Source of the DNA: Paraburkholderia franconis
Lineage (GTDB): Bacteria > Pseudomonadota > Gammaproteobacteria > Burkholderiales > Burkholderiaceae
Assembly: GCF_009362735.1 (NCBI RefSeq)
Contig: NZ_WHNP01000004.1
Location: forward strand, 278,481-342,480
Direction of reading: 5' to 3'
DNA: 64,000 nucleotides
The notes below the pieces were generated by a model. The model searched no databases and had not been told where the DNA came from. It was given only the letters and a program-made list of their open reading frames with translations. A program made the position numbers and the translations under genes. Shown here piece by piece: positions 17,019 through 26,336 of this stretch; within the stretch, counting starts at the first letter, position 1; each line of letters opens with the position of its first letter.

Positions 17019-18800
17019 ATGACCATCGCTCTGCACGCGCAACGCGAGAACGAAGCGTCGCGGCGCGGCCGGTCCGCCTGGCTCGCGCGCTCGTTGCGCT
17101 TCCTGCCGATCGTGCCGACGCTGCTGTTCCTGCTCGTGTTCTTCATCGTGCCCGTTGGCGAAATTCTGCAAGGCGGGCTGGTCGGCGCGGATGGGCAGAT
17201 CGGCTTCGCGCAGTTCGCGCGCATCGCGCGCACGCCCGTCTATGCGAAGGTGCTGTGGATCACGTTCGCCATTTCGTTCATGACGGCGGCGCTGTCGATC
17301 CTGCTCGGCTATCCCGTCGCGTACATGCTGAGCCGGCTGTCGGAGCGGGTGCGCGAACGGTGGCTGCTGTGGATCATGCTGCCGTTCTGGACCAGCTATC
17401 TCGTCAAGACCTACGCGTGGATGCTGCTGCTGTCGAAAACAGGCGTGCTCTCGACGATCGCGCTTTCGCTCGGCCTCGTGCACGAGACGACGGGCACGAT
17501 TCCATCGCTGACGGGCGTGCTGATCGGCATGGTGCATTCGATGCTGCCGCTCGCCGTGATGACGATGCTTCCCGTGATGCGCGGCATCGACGATCGCCTC
17601 GCGCAAGCCGCCGAAACGCTCGGCGCTGAACGCAGCACCAGCTTCTTCACCGTGTTCCTGCCGTTGTCGTCGCCGGGCGTGGCGGCGGCGGGGCTGCTCG
17701 TGTTCATCTCGAGCCTCGGCTTCTTCATCGTGCCCGCGCTGCTCGGCTCGCCGAAGGAAACGATGATCGCGCAACTCGTGATCTCGTCCGTGCTCGAACT
17801 GTTCGACATGCGTTTCGCCGGCGCGCTCTCGACGGTGCTGCTCGTCTGCTCGATCGCGATTTTCTTCGTGTACGACCGCATGGTGGGCCTCACGTCGCTG
17901 ACGGGCGAAGTGACGGAGCGTTCGCGCGGCTCGCGCGCACAAGGTTCCCGGCTTGCGCTGCTGATGGCGCTGGGGCGCGTCTTCGCGCCTCTGATGATGC
18001 GCCGTAACGCGCACGCGGAGCCGGCGGCGCGCGCAACGAGCCCGCTCGGTCTCTATACGTGCATCGTCATGGTGGTGCTCGTCGCGCCCGTGCTCTCGGT
18101 GATTCCGTATGCGTTCACGAAGAGCGATTACATCGCCTTTCCGCCGAAGCTCTTCAGCATCCGATGGTTCGGCACGTTCATCGATTCGCCCGTGTGGCAG
18201 AGCGCGATCGTCCGCTCGTTCGAAGTGGGCCTCGGCACGGCGCTGCTTTCGCTGCTGCTCGGATTCGGCGCGACGCTCGCGATGACCCGCATGCCGCGCC
18301 GCGCGAGCAAGCCGATGTTCGCGCTGTTCGTCGCGCCGCTGATCGTGCCGCGTATCGTCGTCGCGGTGGGCCTGCTGTATCTCTTTGGCCGCTTCGGGCT
18401 CACGGGCACGAACCTCGGACTCGTGATCGGCCATACGGTGCTTGCGATTCCGTATGTGGTCGTGACGCTCGCTGCGGGCTTTCAGCGCTTCGACTGGCGT
18501 CTCGACGACGCCGCCCGCGTGATGGGTGCGTCGCCGTTGCGGCGCATCACGTCGGTCGTGATGCCGCTGCTGATGGCGAGCGTGACGGCGGCGTTTCTGT
18601 TCGCGTTCCTCGTTTCCTTCGACGATCTGACTATCGCGATCTTCGTGAGCGGTGGCATCAATTCGACGTTGCCCAAGCAGATGTGGGACGACATTCAGCT
18701 CGCAATCACGCCGACGCTCGCGGCCGTATCGACGACGCTCGTCATTCTGATTGCGCTCGTCGTCGCGGTTTCTTCGTGGCTCAAGCGCCGCGCGCGTTAA
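17019..18800 (+). CDS. Fused ABC permease (PotB-like + PotC-like domains)
   Basis: A 593-residue inner-membrane protein with two permease units in one chain. The first unit (residues about 25-295) has PTLLFLLVFFIVPVGE and the coupling-loop block AAETLGAERSTSFFTVFLPLS. The second (about 345-590) has FAPLIVPRIVVAV-type helices and DDAARVMGASPLRRITSVVMPLL, its own EAA-like loop. In most Pot systems these are two genes, so this is a fusion, supplying the whole membrane part with one polypeptide. A short polar linker (about residues 297-345) separates the halves. GAGGAACC precedes the ATG. Confidence 0.9.
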   Translation: MTIALHAQRENEASRRGRSAWLARSLRFLPIVPTLLFLLVFFIVPVGEILQGGLVGADGQIGFAQFARIARTPVYAKVLWITFAISFMTAALSILLGYPVAYMLSRLSERVRERWLLWIMLPFWTSYLVKTYAWMLLLSKTGVLSTIALSLGLVHETTGTIPSLTGVLIGMVHSMLPLAVMTMLPVMRGIDDRLAQAAETLGAERSTSFFTVFLPLSSPGVAAAGLLVFISSLGFFIVPALLGSPKETMIAQLVISSVLELFDMRFAGALSTVLLVCSIAIFFVYDRMVGLTSLTGEVTERSRGSRAQGSRLALLMALGRVFAPLMMRRNAHAEPAARATSPLGLYTCIVMVVLVAPVLSVIPYAFTKSDYIAFPPKLFSIRWFGTFIDSPVWQSAIVRSFEVGLGTALLSLLLGFGATLAMTRMPRRASKPMFALFVAPLIVPRIVVAVGLLYLFGRFGLTGTNLGLVIGHTVLAIPYVVVTLAAGFQRFDWRLDDAARVMGASPLRRITSVVMPLLMASVTAAFLFAFLVSFDDLTIAIFVSGGINSTLPKQMWDDIQLAITPTLAAVSTTLVILIALVVAVSSWLKRRAR

Positions 18801-18827
18801 ATCTCAGGCTCTCATACCAATCCGGAT

Positions 18828-20369
18828 ATGCATCGTTACCCAGAATACTTCGCTCACCGGCACCCCGACGACGAACTCGACTGCGCGCCGCTGCTCGCAG
18901 CGGGACTGCGTCGCGAGCCCGCGCATACCGTCGTTCATTTCGACGATCGCGCGATCACCTGCGAGGATGCCGCGCGGCATATCGTGCAGTTGCAGCGCTG
19001 GTTCGCGGACGAAGGGCTCGTGCCGGGCGATCGCGTCGCCGTGATGCTCGGCAACAGTGCCGAACACATCCATCTGATTTACGCGCTGGTGCTGAGCGGG
19101 CTTGTCTGGGTGCCGGTGAACACGAAGCTGCGCGCGACGGGTCTCGAATACGTGTTGCAGCATGCGGAGCCGAAGCTCTTCGTCATCGAAGACGCATTCG
19201 ACGATGTGACTTCGCAGATCGAGTGCGGCACGTCGCGGCGCGTTCGCCTGCCCGCGTTCGACGCGAACAACACCGACGCCGCTTTCGCGACGCCGCAGAT
19301 CGGCGTGCACGATCCGCTGTGCATCATCTACACGTCGGGCACGACGGGCGCGCCGAAGGGCGTCGTCTTCACGCACCGGATGATGCGCATCGCGAGCGAA
19401 GCGGCGCTGCGCATCGCGGACGTGCGCGACGGCGATCGGCTCTTTCTGTGGGAGCCGCTGTGCCATATCGGCGGCGCGCAGATGTTGCTGCTGCCGTTTC
19501 TCGAACGCGTGACGCTGCATGCGGTGCCGCGCTTTTCGGCATCGCAGTTCTGGTCGCAAGTCGCGCGCGCGGGCGCGACGCAACTGCATTACCTCGGCGG
19601 CGTGCTCGACATCCTGATGCAGTTGCCGCAGAGCGCGCAGCCTGATGCGCACACGCTGCGCGTCGCGTGGGGCGCGGGCGTCGGCGCCGCTGCGTGGGAG
19701 CCGATCCAGGCGCGGCTCGACGTGCGTCTGCGCGAGTGCTATGGCATGACGGAATGCTCGAGCTTCGCGACCGCGAACGTCACCGGCAAGCCGGGGTCGA
19801 TTGGCCGCGCGCTGCCGTGGATCGACATCGAACTGCTCGATGAAAACGGCCAGCCCGTGAAAGAAGGCGAGGCAGGCGAGATCGTGCTGTCGAGCAGAGT
19901 GGAGGGCACGTTCCTGCCGACGTATCTGAAGCATCCCGAAGCGACAAAAGCTGCTTTGCGCAACGGCCGGCTGCACACGGGCGACCGCGCGCGGCGCGAT
20001 GCCGACGGCGACTTGTTCTTCGTCGGCCGGCAGACGGACAGCATGCGCGTGCGCGGAGAGAACGTATCGGCGTGGGAAATCGAGCGTGTCTTCGCCGCGC
20101 ATCCGGCGATTCGCGCGAGCGCCGCGATCGGCGTCGCTTCCCCCATCGGCGAGCAGGACATTCTGCTCAACGTGCAGTTCAAGGAAGCGCCCGTGGATTG
20201 GGAAACAATCGACGCGTGGGCGCGCGAGCGGCTCGCGAGCTTCCAGTTGCCGCGCTATTACCGGGCGGTCGATGGCTTCGAGCTGACGGCGAGCGAGCGC
20301 ATCAGGAAGCATCTGCTGCCGCGCACCGTCGACGACGCATGGGACCGGTTCAGACGTGTTCGCGCGTAG
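18828..20369 (+). CDS. AMP-dependent acyl-CoA synthetase/ligase (CaiC-like candidate)
   Basis: A 513-residue ANL-family adenylating enzyme that activates a carboxylate to its CoA thioester via an acyl-AMP. Motif A3 is IIYTSGTTGAPKGVV, A5 is CYGMTECSSFA, A7/A8 are HTGDRARRDADGDLFFVGR and MRVRGENVSAWEIE. The A10 Lys is in ERIRKHLLPR, where Arg-Ile-Arg-Lys replaces the commoner GKxxK. It follows the importer by 27 bp. With the enoyl-CoA hydratase it would activate an imported acid for CoA-dependent breakdown. The length is close to that of crotonobetaine/carnitine-CoA ligase; other small-acid ligases fit equally. Confidence 0.83.
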   Translation: MHRYPEYFAHRHPDDELDCAPLLAAGLRREPAHTVVHFDDRAITCEDAARHIVQLQRWFADEGLVPGDRVAVMLGNSAEHIHLIYALVLSGLVWVPVNTKLRATGLEYVLQHAEPKLFVIEDAFDDVTSQIECGTSRRVRLPAFDANNTDAAFATPQIGVHDPLCIIYTSGTTGAPKGVVFTHRMMRIASEAALRIADVRDGDRLFLWEPLCHIGGAQMLLLPFLERVTLHAVPRFSASQFWSQVARAGATQLHYLGGVLDILMQLPQSAQPDAHTLRVAWGAGVGAAAWEPIQARLDVRLRECYGMTECSSFATANVTGKPGSIGRALPWIDIELLDENGQPVKEGEAGEIVLSSRVEGTFLPTYLKHPEATKAALRNGRLHTGDRARRDADGDLFFVGRQTDSMRVRGENVSAWEIERVFAAHPAIRASAAIGVASPIGEQDILLNVQFKEAPVDWETIDAWARERLASFQLPRYYRAVDGFELTASERIRKHLLPRTVDDAWDRFRRVRA

Positions 20370-20385
20370 TTATCATGTAGTTATC
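20366..20385. promoter_or_regulatory. Direct repeat GTAGTTATC, candidate IclR operator
   Basis: Two copies of GTAGTTATC (20366-20374 and 20377-20385), 11 bp apart, lie in the short gap before the IclR gene and are followed by a partly inverted CTGATAGCT. One helical turn of spacing suits a dimeric regulator, possibly autoregulation. Pattern only; no consensus is known to me. Confidence 0.25.
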
Positions 20386-20450
20386 GGATGCTGATAGCTG
20401 TCCAGGGCCATGCGATAATTTGACGATCGATCATAAAGACGAAAAAAGTA

Positions 20451-21293
20451 ATGAGCGACGAGCCCAAAGTTCAGCGCAAGCGCAAGAGCCCCGTGGCGAA
20501 GCCGCGCGGCGACGCGGCCGATCCAGGCGCGTCTTCGCTTTATGTGCAGTCCGTCGAAAAGGCGATGAAGGTGCTCACCGCTTTCGACGGCAGCAAGCGT
20601 CAGCTGTCGCTGTCGGAAATCTCGGCGCTCACGGGCTTCGACATGAGCGCAACGCAGCGCTTCGCCTATACGCTGTCCGCGCTCGGCTATCTGTTGAAGG
20701 ACCCGGACAGTCGCAAGTATGAGTTGTCGCCGCGGCTTCTCGACTTCACCTATCACTACCTCACGTCGAACGAACTCGTGAGCCGCGCGACGCCTTATCT
20801 GCAGCAACTGGGCTCGGAGACGGAAGAGGCGACCAATCTCACCGTGCTCGACGATACCGACATCGTGTTCGTTCTGCGCATCGTGAGCCGCAACGTGTTC
20901 AATGCGCACGTGATTACGGGCTCGCGCCTGCCGGCGTACTGCACGGCGCCGGGGCTCGCGATTCTCGCGACGCTCGGCGACGGCGAGATCGACGATATTC
21001 TTTCGCGCACGAACCTCGTGCCTTATACGGCGTCCACCGTGTACCAGCCGCGCAAGATCAAGGAGCGCATCGTGCAGATCCGCAAGCAGGGCTACGCGCA
21101 TACGGAGGATGAGTATTTCGTCAGCGACATCTCGACGGCGGCGGCGATCACGAACGCGCATGGGCGCGGCATCGGCGCGGTGAACATCGCGGTGGCGAGA
21201 TCGCGATGGCAGGCCGACCGCGACGAGAAGCGCTTCGCCGATCTGGTCATTTCCACGGCTTCGGCCATTTCGACGCGGCGTCGTATCGAATAG
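20451..21293 (+). CDS. IclR-family transcriptional regulator
   Basis: A 280-residue IclR regulator. After a basic, disordered N-terminus (about 28 residues) comes the winged HTH (VQSVEKAMKVLTAFDGSKRQ, then LSEISALTGFDMSATQRFAYTL, described here only by its ends). The C-terminal GAF-like effector domain ends with GAVNIAVARSRW. It is the last gene of the 14048-21293 run and probably responds to the imported acid or its CoA ester. Confidence 0.9.
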   Translation: MSDEPKVQRKRKSPVAKPRGDAADPGASSLYVQSVEKAMKVLTAFDGSKRQLSLSEISALTGFDMSATQRFAYTLSALGYLLKDPDSRKYELSPRLLDFTYHYLTSNELVSRATPYLQQLGSETEEATNLTVLDDTDIVFVLRIVSRNVFNAHVITGSRLPAYCTAPGLAILATLGDGEIDDILSRTNLVPYTASTVYQPRKIKERIVQIRKQGYAHTEDEYFVSDISTAAAITNAHGRGIGAVNIAVARSRWQADRDEKRFADLVISTASAISTRRRIE

Positions 21294-21365
21294 CTTTTGC
21301 AACCGATGGCGATCCCGCGGAATGGTGATTGCCGTTCAGCGAGGACCGCCATCTGACTGGTCAGT

Positions 21366-22172
21366 TCACGGCTGCCCGTTCGTCTGCTGGTTCCTGAACG
21401 CGGCCTCTCCCGCATCCGACACTTCGACCCATTTCTTGTCGGGCGGCGCGTCGGCGACATAGCTGTCGTGCCAGTTCCACCACTTGTAGGTCGGCGTTTG
21501 CGGATAGCCCTCGGGCGAATCCTCCCAGACTTCCTGTCGACCGAGCGGCGTGATGTCGAGATAGTTCCACGTGCCGCCCATCTGCTCGTCGCCGCGATTG
21601 TTGATGAAGTACGTGCGGAACACGCGGTCGCCGTCACGATAGAACACGTTCGTACCGTGCCATTCGTCGACGCCGAAGTCGGCGTCGAAGCTGTCTGTGA
21701 CGGTGAACCACGGTATCTGCCAGCCCATTCGCGCCTTCAGCCGCTCGATGTCCGCCTGAGGCGCGCGCGAGACGAAGACGAGGGTCGTGTCGCGGGCGTT
21801 CAGGTGGGCGAGGTGGGCGACCTGGTCGGCCACCATCGAGCAGCCCCGGCACGCATGGTCGGGCCAGCCGAACACGCCCGGCTCGTAGAAAGCGCGATAG
21901 ACGATCAGTTGACGCCGGCCGTCGAACAGGTCCAGCAGGCTCGCCTTGCCCGCAGGCCCCTCGAATGCATATGTTTTCTCGACGGCCATCCACGGCATGC
22001 GGCGGCGCTCGGCGGCCAGCGCGTCACGGGCGCGAGTGTGGGCCTTTTCCTTCACGAGCAACTGCTGGCGCGCCTCTTCCCACGCCTGCTGCGAGACCAC
22101 GGGCGGTGTATGCATGGCGGGCTGTCCGTCTTTCGTTGCGTCTTTCGTTGTATTTCCGGCTGATGTAGTCAT
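21366..22172 (-). CDS. DUF899 thioredoxin-like family protein
   Basis: A 268-residue DUF899 protein. Diagnostic blocks are MPWMAVEKTYAFEGP, LLDLFDGRRQLIVYRAFY, the GCSMVADQ motif with Cys in the thioredoxin-like position, and YLDITPLGRQE. The fold resembles AhpC/TlpA, but the single Cys motif and the biological function are not defined. I start at 22172 (MTTSAGN) because AGGAGGTTGC precedes it; a start 63 bp upstream lacks a ribosome site. It stands alone, convergent with the IclR gene and divergent from the AraC gene. Confidence 0.85.
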   Translation of the reverse strand: MTTSAGNTTKDATKDGQPAMHTPPVVSQQAWEEARQQLLVKEKAHTRARDALAAERRRMPWMAVEKTYAFEGPAGKASLLDLFDGRRQLIVYRAFYEPGVFGWPDHACRGCSMVADQVAHLAHLNARDTTLVFVSRAPQADIERLKARMGWQIPWFTVTDSFDADFGVDEWHGTNVFYRDGDRVFRTYFINNRGDEQMGGTWNYLDITPLGRQEVWEDSPEGYPQTPTYKWWNWHDSYVADAPPDKKWVEVSDAGEAAFRNQQTNGQP

Positions 22173-22428
22173 GGCTTTTGCAACCTCCTGATCTGGGGAA
22201 AATTCCTGCGTCGCGAGGCTGAAGCGCGATTCCATTCAGCACGCGTCGCTGGATGTGTGCTGAGAGAGAGTTTGAGCCGTCGAATCGAACGTTGGGAGTA
22301 ACAAGTGTGGCGGTATTTCAGCGGACGATCTGGCGTTCGCGCGGCGCATCTATTGCGGCATCCTTCGCTATGCGAGCACGCGTGGTGGGACTTAAACTCT
22401 GCTCACATGTCATCAGGTCTGGAAGGTC

Positions 22429-22974
22429 ATGCCCCCACGCGAAATCCACAACGCTCGGCAATTTGCCTCGTCATCCGCACCGGTCGATGACGGCGCGTTG
22501 CAAGACCCGGTCCTGCTGCGTCGCCTGCTGCGCGCCAAAGATCGCATGGACGCTGCATCGCACGAGGCGTGGCCGGTCAAGCGCCTGGCTGAGGTCAGTG
22601 GTGTCTCCGAAGCCCATTTCGCGCATTCGTTCAAGCGAGCATTCGGTGTTCCACCGCACCGATACCTGCTGACACGGCGCATCGAGCGGGCCACGACCCT
22701 GCTGCGCGACACGGCCCTCAGCATCACGGAAATTGCCTTTGCTACCGGCTGGGAGAGCCTGGGTACTTTCGGCCGCACGTTCCGCGACGTCACGGGCCGA
22801 AGCCCCAGCGCGATGCGCGTCGAAGCGCGGGCCGCTACGGCCCAACCCGGCCACGTGCCTGCCTGCGTGCTGAAGGCGGCGCAGCGGCCGGACCTCACGA
22901 TCGCAGTTTTGGAGAAGCGCCGCCGTGCGGCCAAAGGTACATTCCGGCCATCAATCGAGGAGGAGGTGTCGTGA
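22429..22974 (+). CDS. AraC-family regulator, DNA-binding domain only
   Basis: A 181-residue AraC/XylS-type protein. Both HTH units are visible: VKRLAEVSGVSEAHFAHSFK and ALSITEIAFATGWESLGTFG, followed by FGRTFRDVTGRSPSAMR. There is no N-terminal effector domain; the first 40 residues are poorly conserved. The TGA overlaps the start of the VOC gene, so the two are translated together and the VOC protein is likely its target or partner. Confidence 0.88.
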   Translation: MPPREIHNARQFASSSAPVDDGALQDPVLLRRLLRAKDRMDAASHEAWPVKRLAEVSGVSEAHFAHSFKRAFGVPPHRYLLTRRIERATTLLRDTALSITEIAFATGWESLGTFGRTFRDVTGRSPSAMRVEARAATAQPGHVPACVLKAAQRPDLTIAVLEKRRRAAKGTFRPSIEEEVS

Positions 22975-23390
22975 TGAACCAGGGTATCAATGTAGTGGGC
23001 TTGTACGTCGACAATCAGGACGCGGCGCTCGCGTTCTATGTCGACAAACTCGGATTTCGCGTCCATACGGATGTGCGCAATGGCGACTATCGCTGGCTCA
23101 CGGTCCAGCATCCGCAGCAACCGTCGTTCCAGCTTGGCCTGTTCACGCCCGGCCCGCCCATCCACGACGAAGCCACCGCGCAAACCCTGCGTGCGATGGT
23201 CGCCAAAGGGGCCATGCCGCCCCTCGTTCTTTCCGTAGCCGACTGCCGCGCGAGCTACGCGCAGTTGAAAGCCCGTGGCGTGGAATTCACTCAGGAGCCC
23301 GTAGAGCGTTTTGGCAGCGTCGACGCCGGCTTCCGCGATCCTGCGGGCAATGGCTGGAAGATGATCCAGTCTCCGTCGTCGTCGAAATAA
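22974..23390 (+). CDS. VOC (glyoxalase/bleomycin-resistance) family protein
   Basis: A 138-residue single VOC domain starting INVVGLYVDNQDAALAFYVD, with KLGFRVHTDVRNGDYRWLTV and a C-terminal FGSVDAGFRDPAGNGWKM. These are the two beta-alpha-beta-beta-beta halves of the fold. Metal-ligand positions are not fully conserved, so the activity is unclear. A strong AGGAGG at 22961-22966 favours the ATG at 22974 over the GTG at 22971. It is overlapped by the AraC gene stop. Confidence 0.88.
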   Translation: MNQGINVVGLYVDNQDAALAFYVDKLGFRVHTDVRNGDYRWLTVQHPQQPSFQLGLFTPGPPIHDEATAQTLRAMVAKGAMPPLVLSVADCRASYAQLKARGVEFTQEPVERFGSVDAGFRDPAGNGWKMIQSPSSSK

Positions 23391-23643
23391 AGACAGGCAT
23401 TGGAATCCGGCGGTTTCGCCGTCGGTGTCCGTTATATCGTAGTGACGGGGGGCACCAGGCCGGCGAGTGCCGGTGCTCCCGATACCTTTAGCGTTGCTCT
23501 GCGCGATCAAGCCGCCGCCGCCGTTCTGCGTCGTTTGACACGCGCGCGGACACTTTTTGCCGCAGCCGGCTCGCTTGCACGGTCACACGCACATTGATTT
23601 AACCGTCTCGCCCGGAACGCGGATCTTCGCGCGTTAAACCGCT

Positions 23644-24830
23644 TCAAGCGGCGACCGCGCTCTTCTTCTTGTGGCGTTTGGCCTCATACATCGCGACGTC
23701 CGCCGACCCCAGCACCTTGTCGATCCCGTTCCCCACGCCAGTCACGGGTGCAATACCGATGCTGGCGCCGATTTCGACTACCACCTCGTCTGCCAGATGG
23801 AACGGCCTCTCGATCTCGGCGATGACACTGTCCGCAAAGGTGTTCGGCTCTGCTGCACCCGGTACCTGGCCGACGATCACAAACTCGTCGCCGCCCATAC
23901 GCGCAACGAGGGCGTCCGGCCCGGCGAGCTGGCGCAGTCTCGCCGCGACCTGCACCAGCAGCTTGTCGCCGAACTCGTGTCCATGCGCATCGTTGACGGC
24001 CTTGAATCCGTCCAGGTCGATGTAGAAAAGTGGCACGCCGGTCCCGATACGAGCGGATCTGTCGAGTTCACAGGTCGTCGCATGGAAGAGGCCGGCGCGG
24101 TTGAGCAGTCCCGTCAGGCCGTCGTGGCGCGCGCGGCGATCGTTCTCGCGCTCCGCCTCCATGGTGGTAATGAGCATCGCGTTGAGCTTTCTGGCGGCGA
24201 CGCTCATCGCGAACAGATAAAACGGAATCTGAACCAGCGTCAGCAGCAGCACGGGTTCGCCCGACAGCACCGCGCCAATGCAGCATGGGCCGAGCGACAG
24301 AAAGATCATGATGGCGACGAGACGCGGCGCTGCGAAGTTCCGGAAGCAGATTCCGCCGACCATCGCCGCCGCCGAAAGAAAGGAGAGCGTCGCAGCCACC
24401 CAGTCGCCACTTATCGAGCTGATGAACGCGCCATAGCCGACCGTCGCTCCCCATAGGGGCGCCAGAAGAATATAAAGGTCAGTCGGCGTGGAGTTGCCCT
24501 GTTGCGCTCGCCGGTGCGCCAGCACGAGCACGAACAGCCGGGGGCCACGCAGACGATGATCTCCGAGATCAGCCAGAGCCGGAATAGTGCGCTCGGATGG
24601 CGGTATTCGAGCACCCAGGCAACGGCTATCGTATTGAGTACGCCACCCAGGAAAATCGGCAGCGTGCCGAACAGCGTATAGACAAGCGCTGTCCGGATCT
24701 CTTGCGGGGTGTCTCTGCCGGGGTGCAGCAGCCAGCAAGCAAGCTTGCCTTGCGGCAAACTGAACGATTTGAGTGGATTCGTCACTTGAGCACCTGCGAA
24801 TTGCCTCGCGACGATTATTTGTCGCCCCAT
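23644..24830 (-). pseudogene. Membrane diguanylate cyclase (GGDEF), interrupted by a frameshift
   Basis: The C-terminal frame encodes an intact GGDEF domain (HDGLTGLLNRAGLF, YIDLDGFKAVND, ARMGGDEFVIVG), which makes c-di-GMP from GTP, after several membrane helices. The natural N-terminus is in another frame: a start at 24830, or GTG at 24785, gives the TM segments TALVYTLFGTLPIFLGGVL and FRLWLISEIIVCVAP. The frames would join as VAPRLFVLVLAHRRA if one C were added to the run of five C at 24540-24544 (minus strand). So the gene carries a one-base deletion or a base-calling error. The alternative long frame upstream of the junction has no sensible sequence. Confidence 0.75.
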
Positions 24831-24973
24831 GCGGTGACCGGGAACGCGAAAAGGGCATGGATCGAGGTCTCCGCGGCACGTATCGGATGTCCGTCAGCTT
24901 CAACTCGACAGTGGGATCGCCATCCCGCGAGTGAAGCGATTGGCACCACATGACCGGTTATCGGCGCATGCGG

Positions 24974-25050
24974 GCGGCAACTTTAGGGCGGCAACTTTAG
25001 GGCGACAACTTTAGGGCGACAACTTTAGGGCGACAACTTTAGGGCGACAA
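24974..25050. repeat. 14-bp tandem repeat, five copies
   Basis: Five head-to-tail copies of GCG(G/A)CAACTTTAGG plus a half copy. The first two units have G and the last three A at the fourth base, so the array grew by duplication of a variant. It lies in a 380-bp gene-free stretch upstream of the GGDEF gene and beyond the desaturase stop. Confidence 0.9.
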
Positions 25051-25212
25051 GCCAGATTCAACGTCTGCGAACGAGCGACCGGCACGGAGAATACATCGAG
25101 TCGCGGCCACGAATCTTATAGTGTTTGTCGTGTGGCCTGATGTTCGACGGTAGCGGGCACTTGAACTTCATGACGGAGTGCAGACCAACCGTCTCTCAGT
25201 TCTACCCGCAAT

Positions 25213-26202
25213 TTACCCGCAAATTCGGCGGATGCAGGCGGATTCAACCCCGATGAAGTCGCAACGATCAGCGTGCGCCGGATGAGTAACGGGAATGAAC
25301 GAGTAGAGCCGTGCCCATTCGCCATAGCCCTTTACCAGAAAGCCTCCTGAGCGTTCCATGTATTGCCGGCGGGATTTTTCATAGACGTCCCGAAGCGCAA
25401 ACCAGGGGACATGCGGCAAGTCGTGATGAACCAGATGGTAGTTGTTGTTCAGAAACAGCAGCCGCCAGAACCATCCGGCTTCATTGATGACCGAGCGTTC
25501 CTCGTGCGAAGCCGCGGCGCGATGTTCATGGAACGAGCGCACCGAACTCAGCGCAAGCGCCGGATAGCCGACGCCCGCAATGAAGAGCCACGGCGCAATC
25601 CCGCACGCGCGATCGAGCCAGATGATCAGCACGGCGAGCGCGAAAAAATGCGCGAGCCAGGCGGGCACATCGGACCAGTCGCCGCGCAAAGGTTTGCGCA
25701 GACCCTGCGTCGCCGTCGCCGCAATCGAGAACGCGGGGCCGAGCACAAGACGTCCCGCGAACGTATTGCGCGCGACGAGCAGCGCGCGCGTCAGCGTACC
25801 CGCCTGTCGCCACGTTTCGAGGCTCACGAAAAACGTCTCGGGATCGATCTCGGGATGCGTCAGATGCGCGTCGTCGTGATGCTGCAAATGCAGATCGCGA
25901 TAGACGGCATACGGAAACCATACGGCGAGCGGTGCAAAGCCGATCAGGCCGTTAATGAGCGCCGAGCGCGTCGGATGACCGTGCAGCAGTTCGTGCTGTA
26001 GCGACATGTACCACGCGCTGAACAGCGCGAGCAGCGGGAGCGAAACGGCCAGCCCGAGCGTCTGCGCATGGCTCGCGATGAAAAACCAACCGCCGTAGAT
26101 TGCGCCGATCAGGAGCCACGTCGGCCATTCGGTGCGCCACGTGAAGCGCGTGCGGTGATGGGACAGCGCCAGACGTTGCGTATCGTCGAGATAAATGGCC
26201 AT
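25213..26202 (-). CDS. Membrane fatty acid desaturase family protein
   Basis: A 329-residue integral-membrane diiron enzyme. The three histidine boxes are present: HELLHGH, HLQHHDDAH and HLVHHDLPH. Four or more hydrophobic segments (WLLIGAIYGGWFFIA, VSLPLLALFSAWYMS, AHFFALAVLIIWLDR) surround them. It introduces a double bond or hydroxyl group into a lipid acyl chain or related lipid; the subfamily cannot be fixed. It is a single gene. The C-terminal 20 residues (VESACIRRICG) are unusual and may be a read-on after a decayed stop. Confidence 0.87.
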   Translation of the reverse strand: MAIYLDDTQRLALSHHRTRFTWRTEWPTWLLIGAIYGGWFFIASHAQTLGLAVSLPLLALFSAWYMSLQHELLHGHPTRSALINGLIGFAPLAVWFPYAVYRDLHLQHHDDAHLTHPEIDPETFFVSLETWRQAGTLTRALLVARNTFAGRLVLGPAFSIAATATQGLRKPLRGDWSDVPAWLAHFFALAVLIIWLDRACGIAPWLFIAGVGYPALALSSVRSFHEHRAAASHEERSVINEAGWFWRLLFLNNNYHLVHHDLPHVPWFALRDVYEKSRRQYMERSGGFLVKGYGEWARLYSFIPVTHPAHADRCDFIGVESACIRRICG

Positions 26203-26336
26203 CGGAGGATCGGTCGTTTTGCAGTCGGTACGATCCTAATGGCGGGCACGCAGCGGCCGAACCAATTTGTTTGGCTAAGCTTTTGAGGAAAGCGGGTTAA
26301 GCGAACTGCCTGCGTCTGCGCGAAACGGGATCGCCT

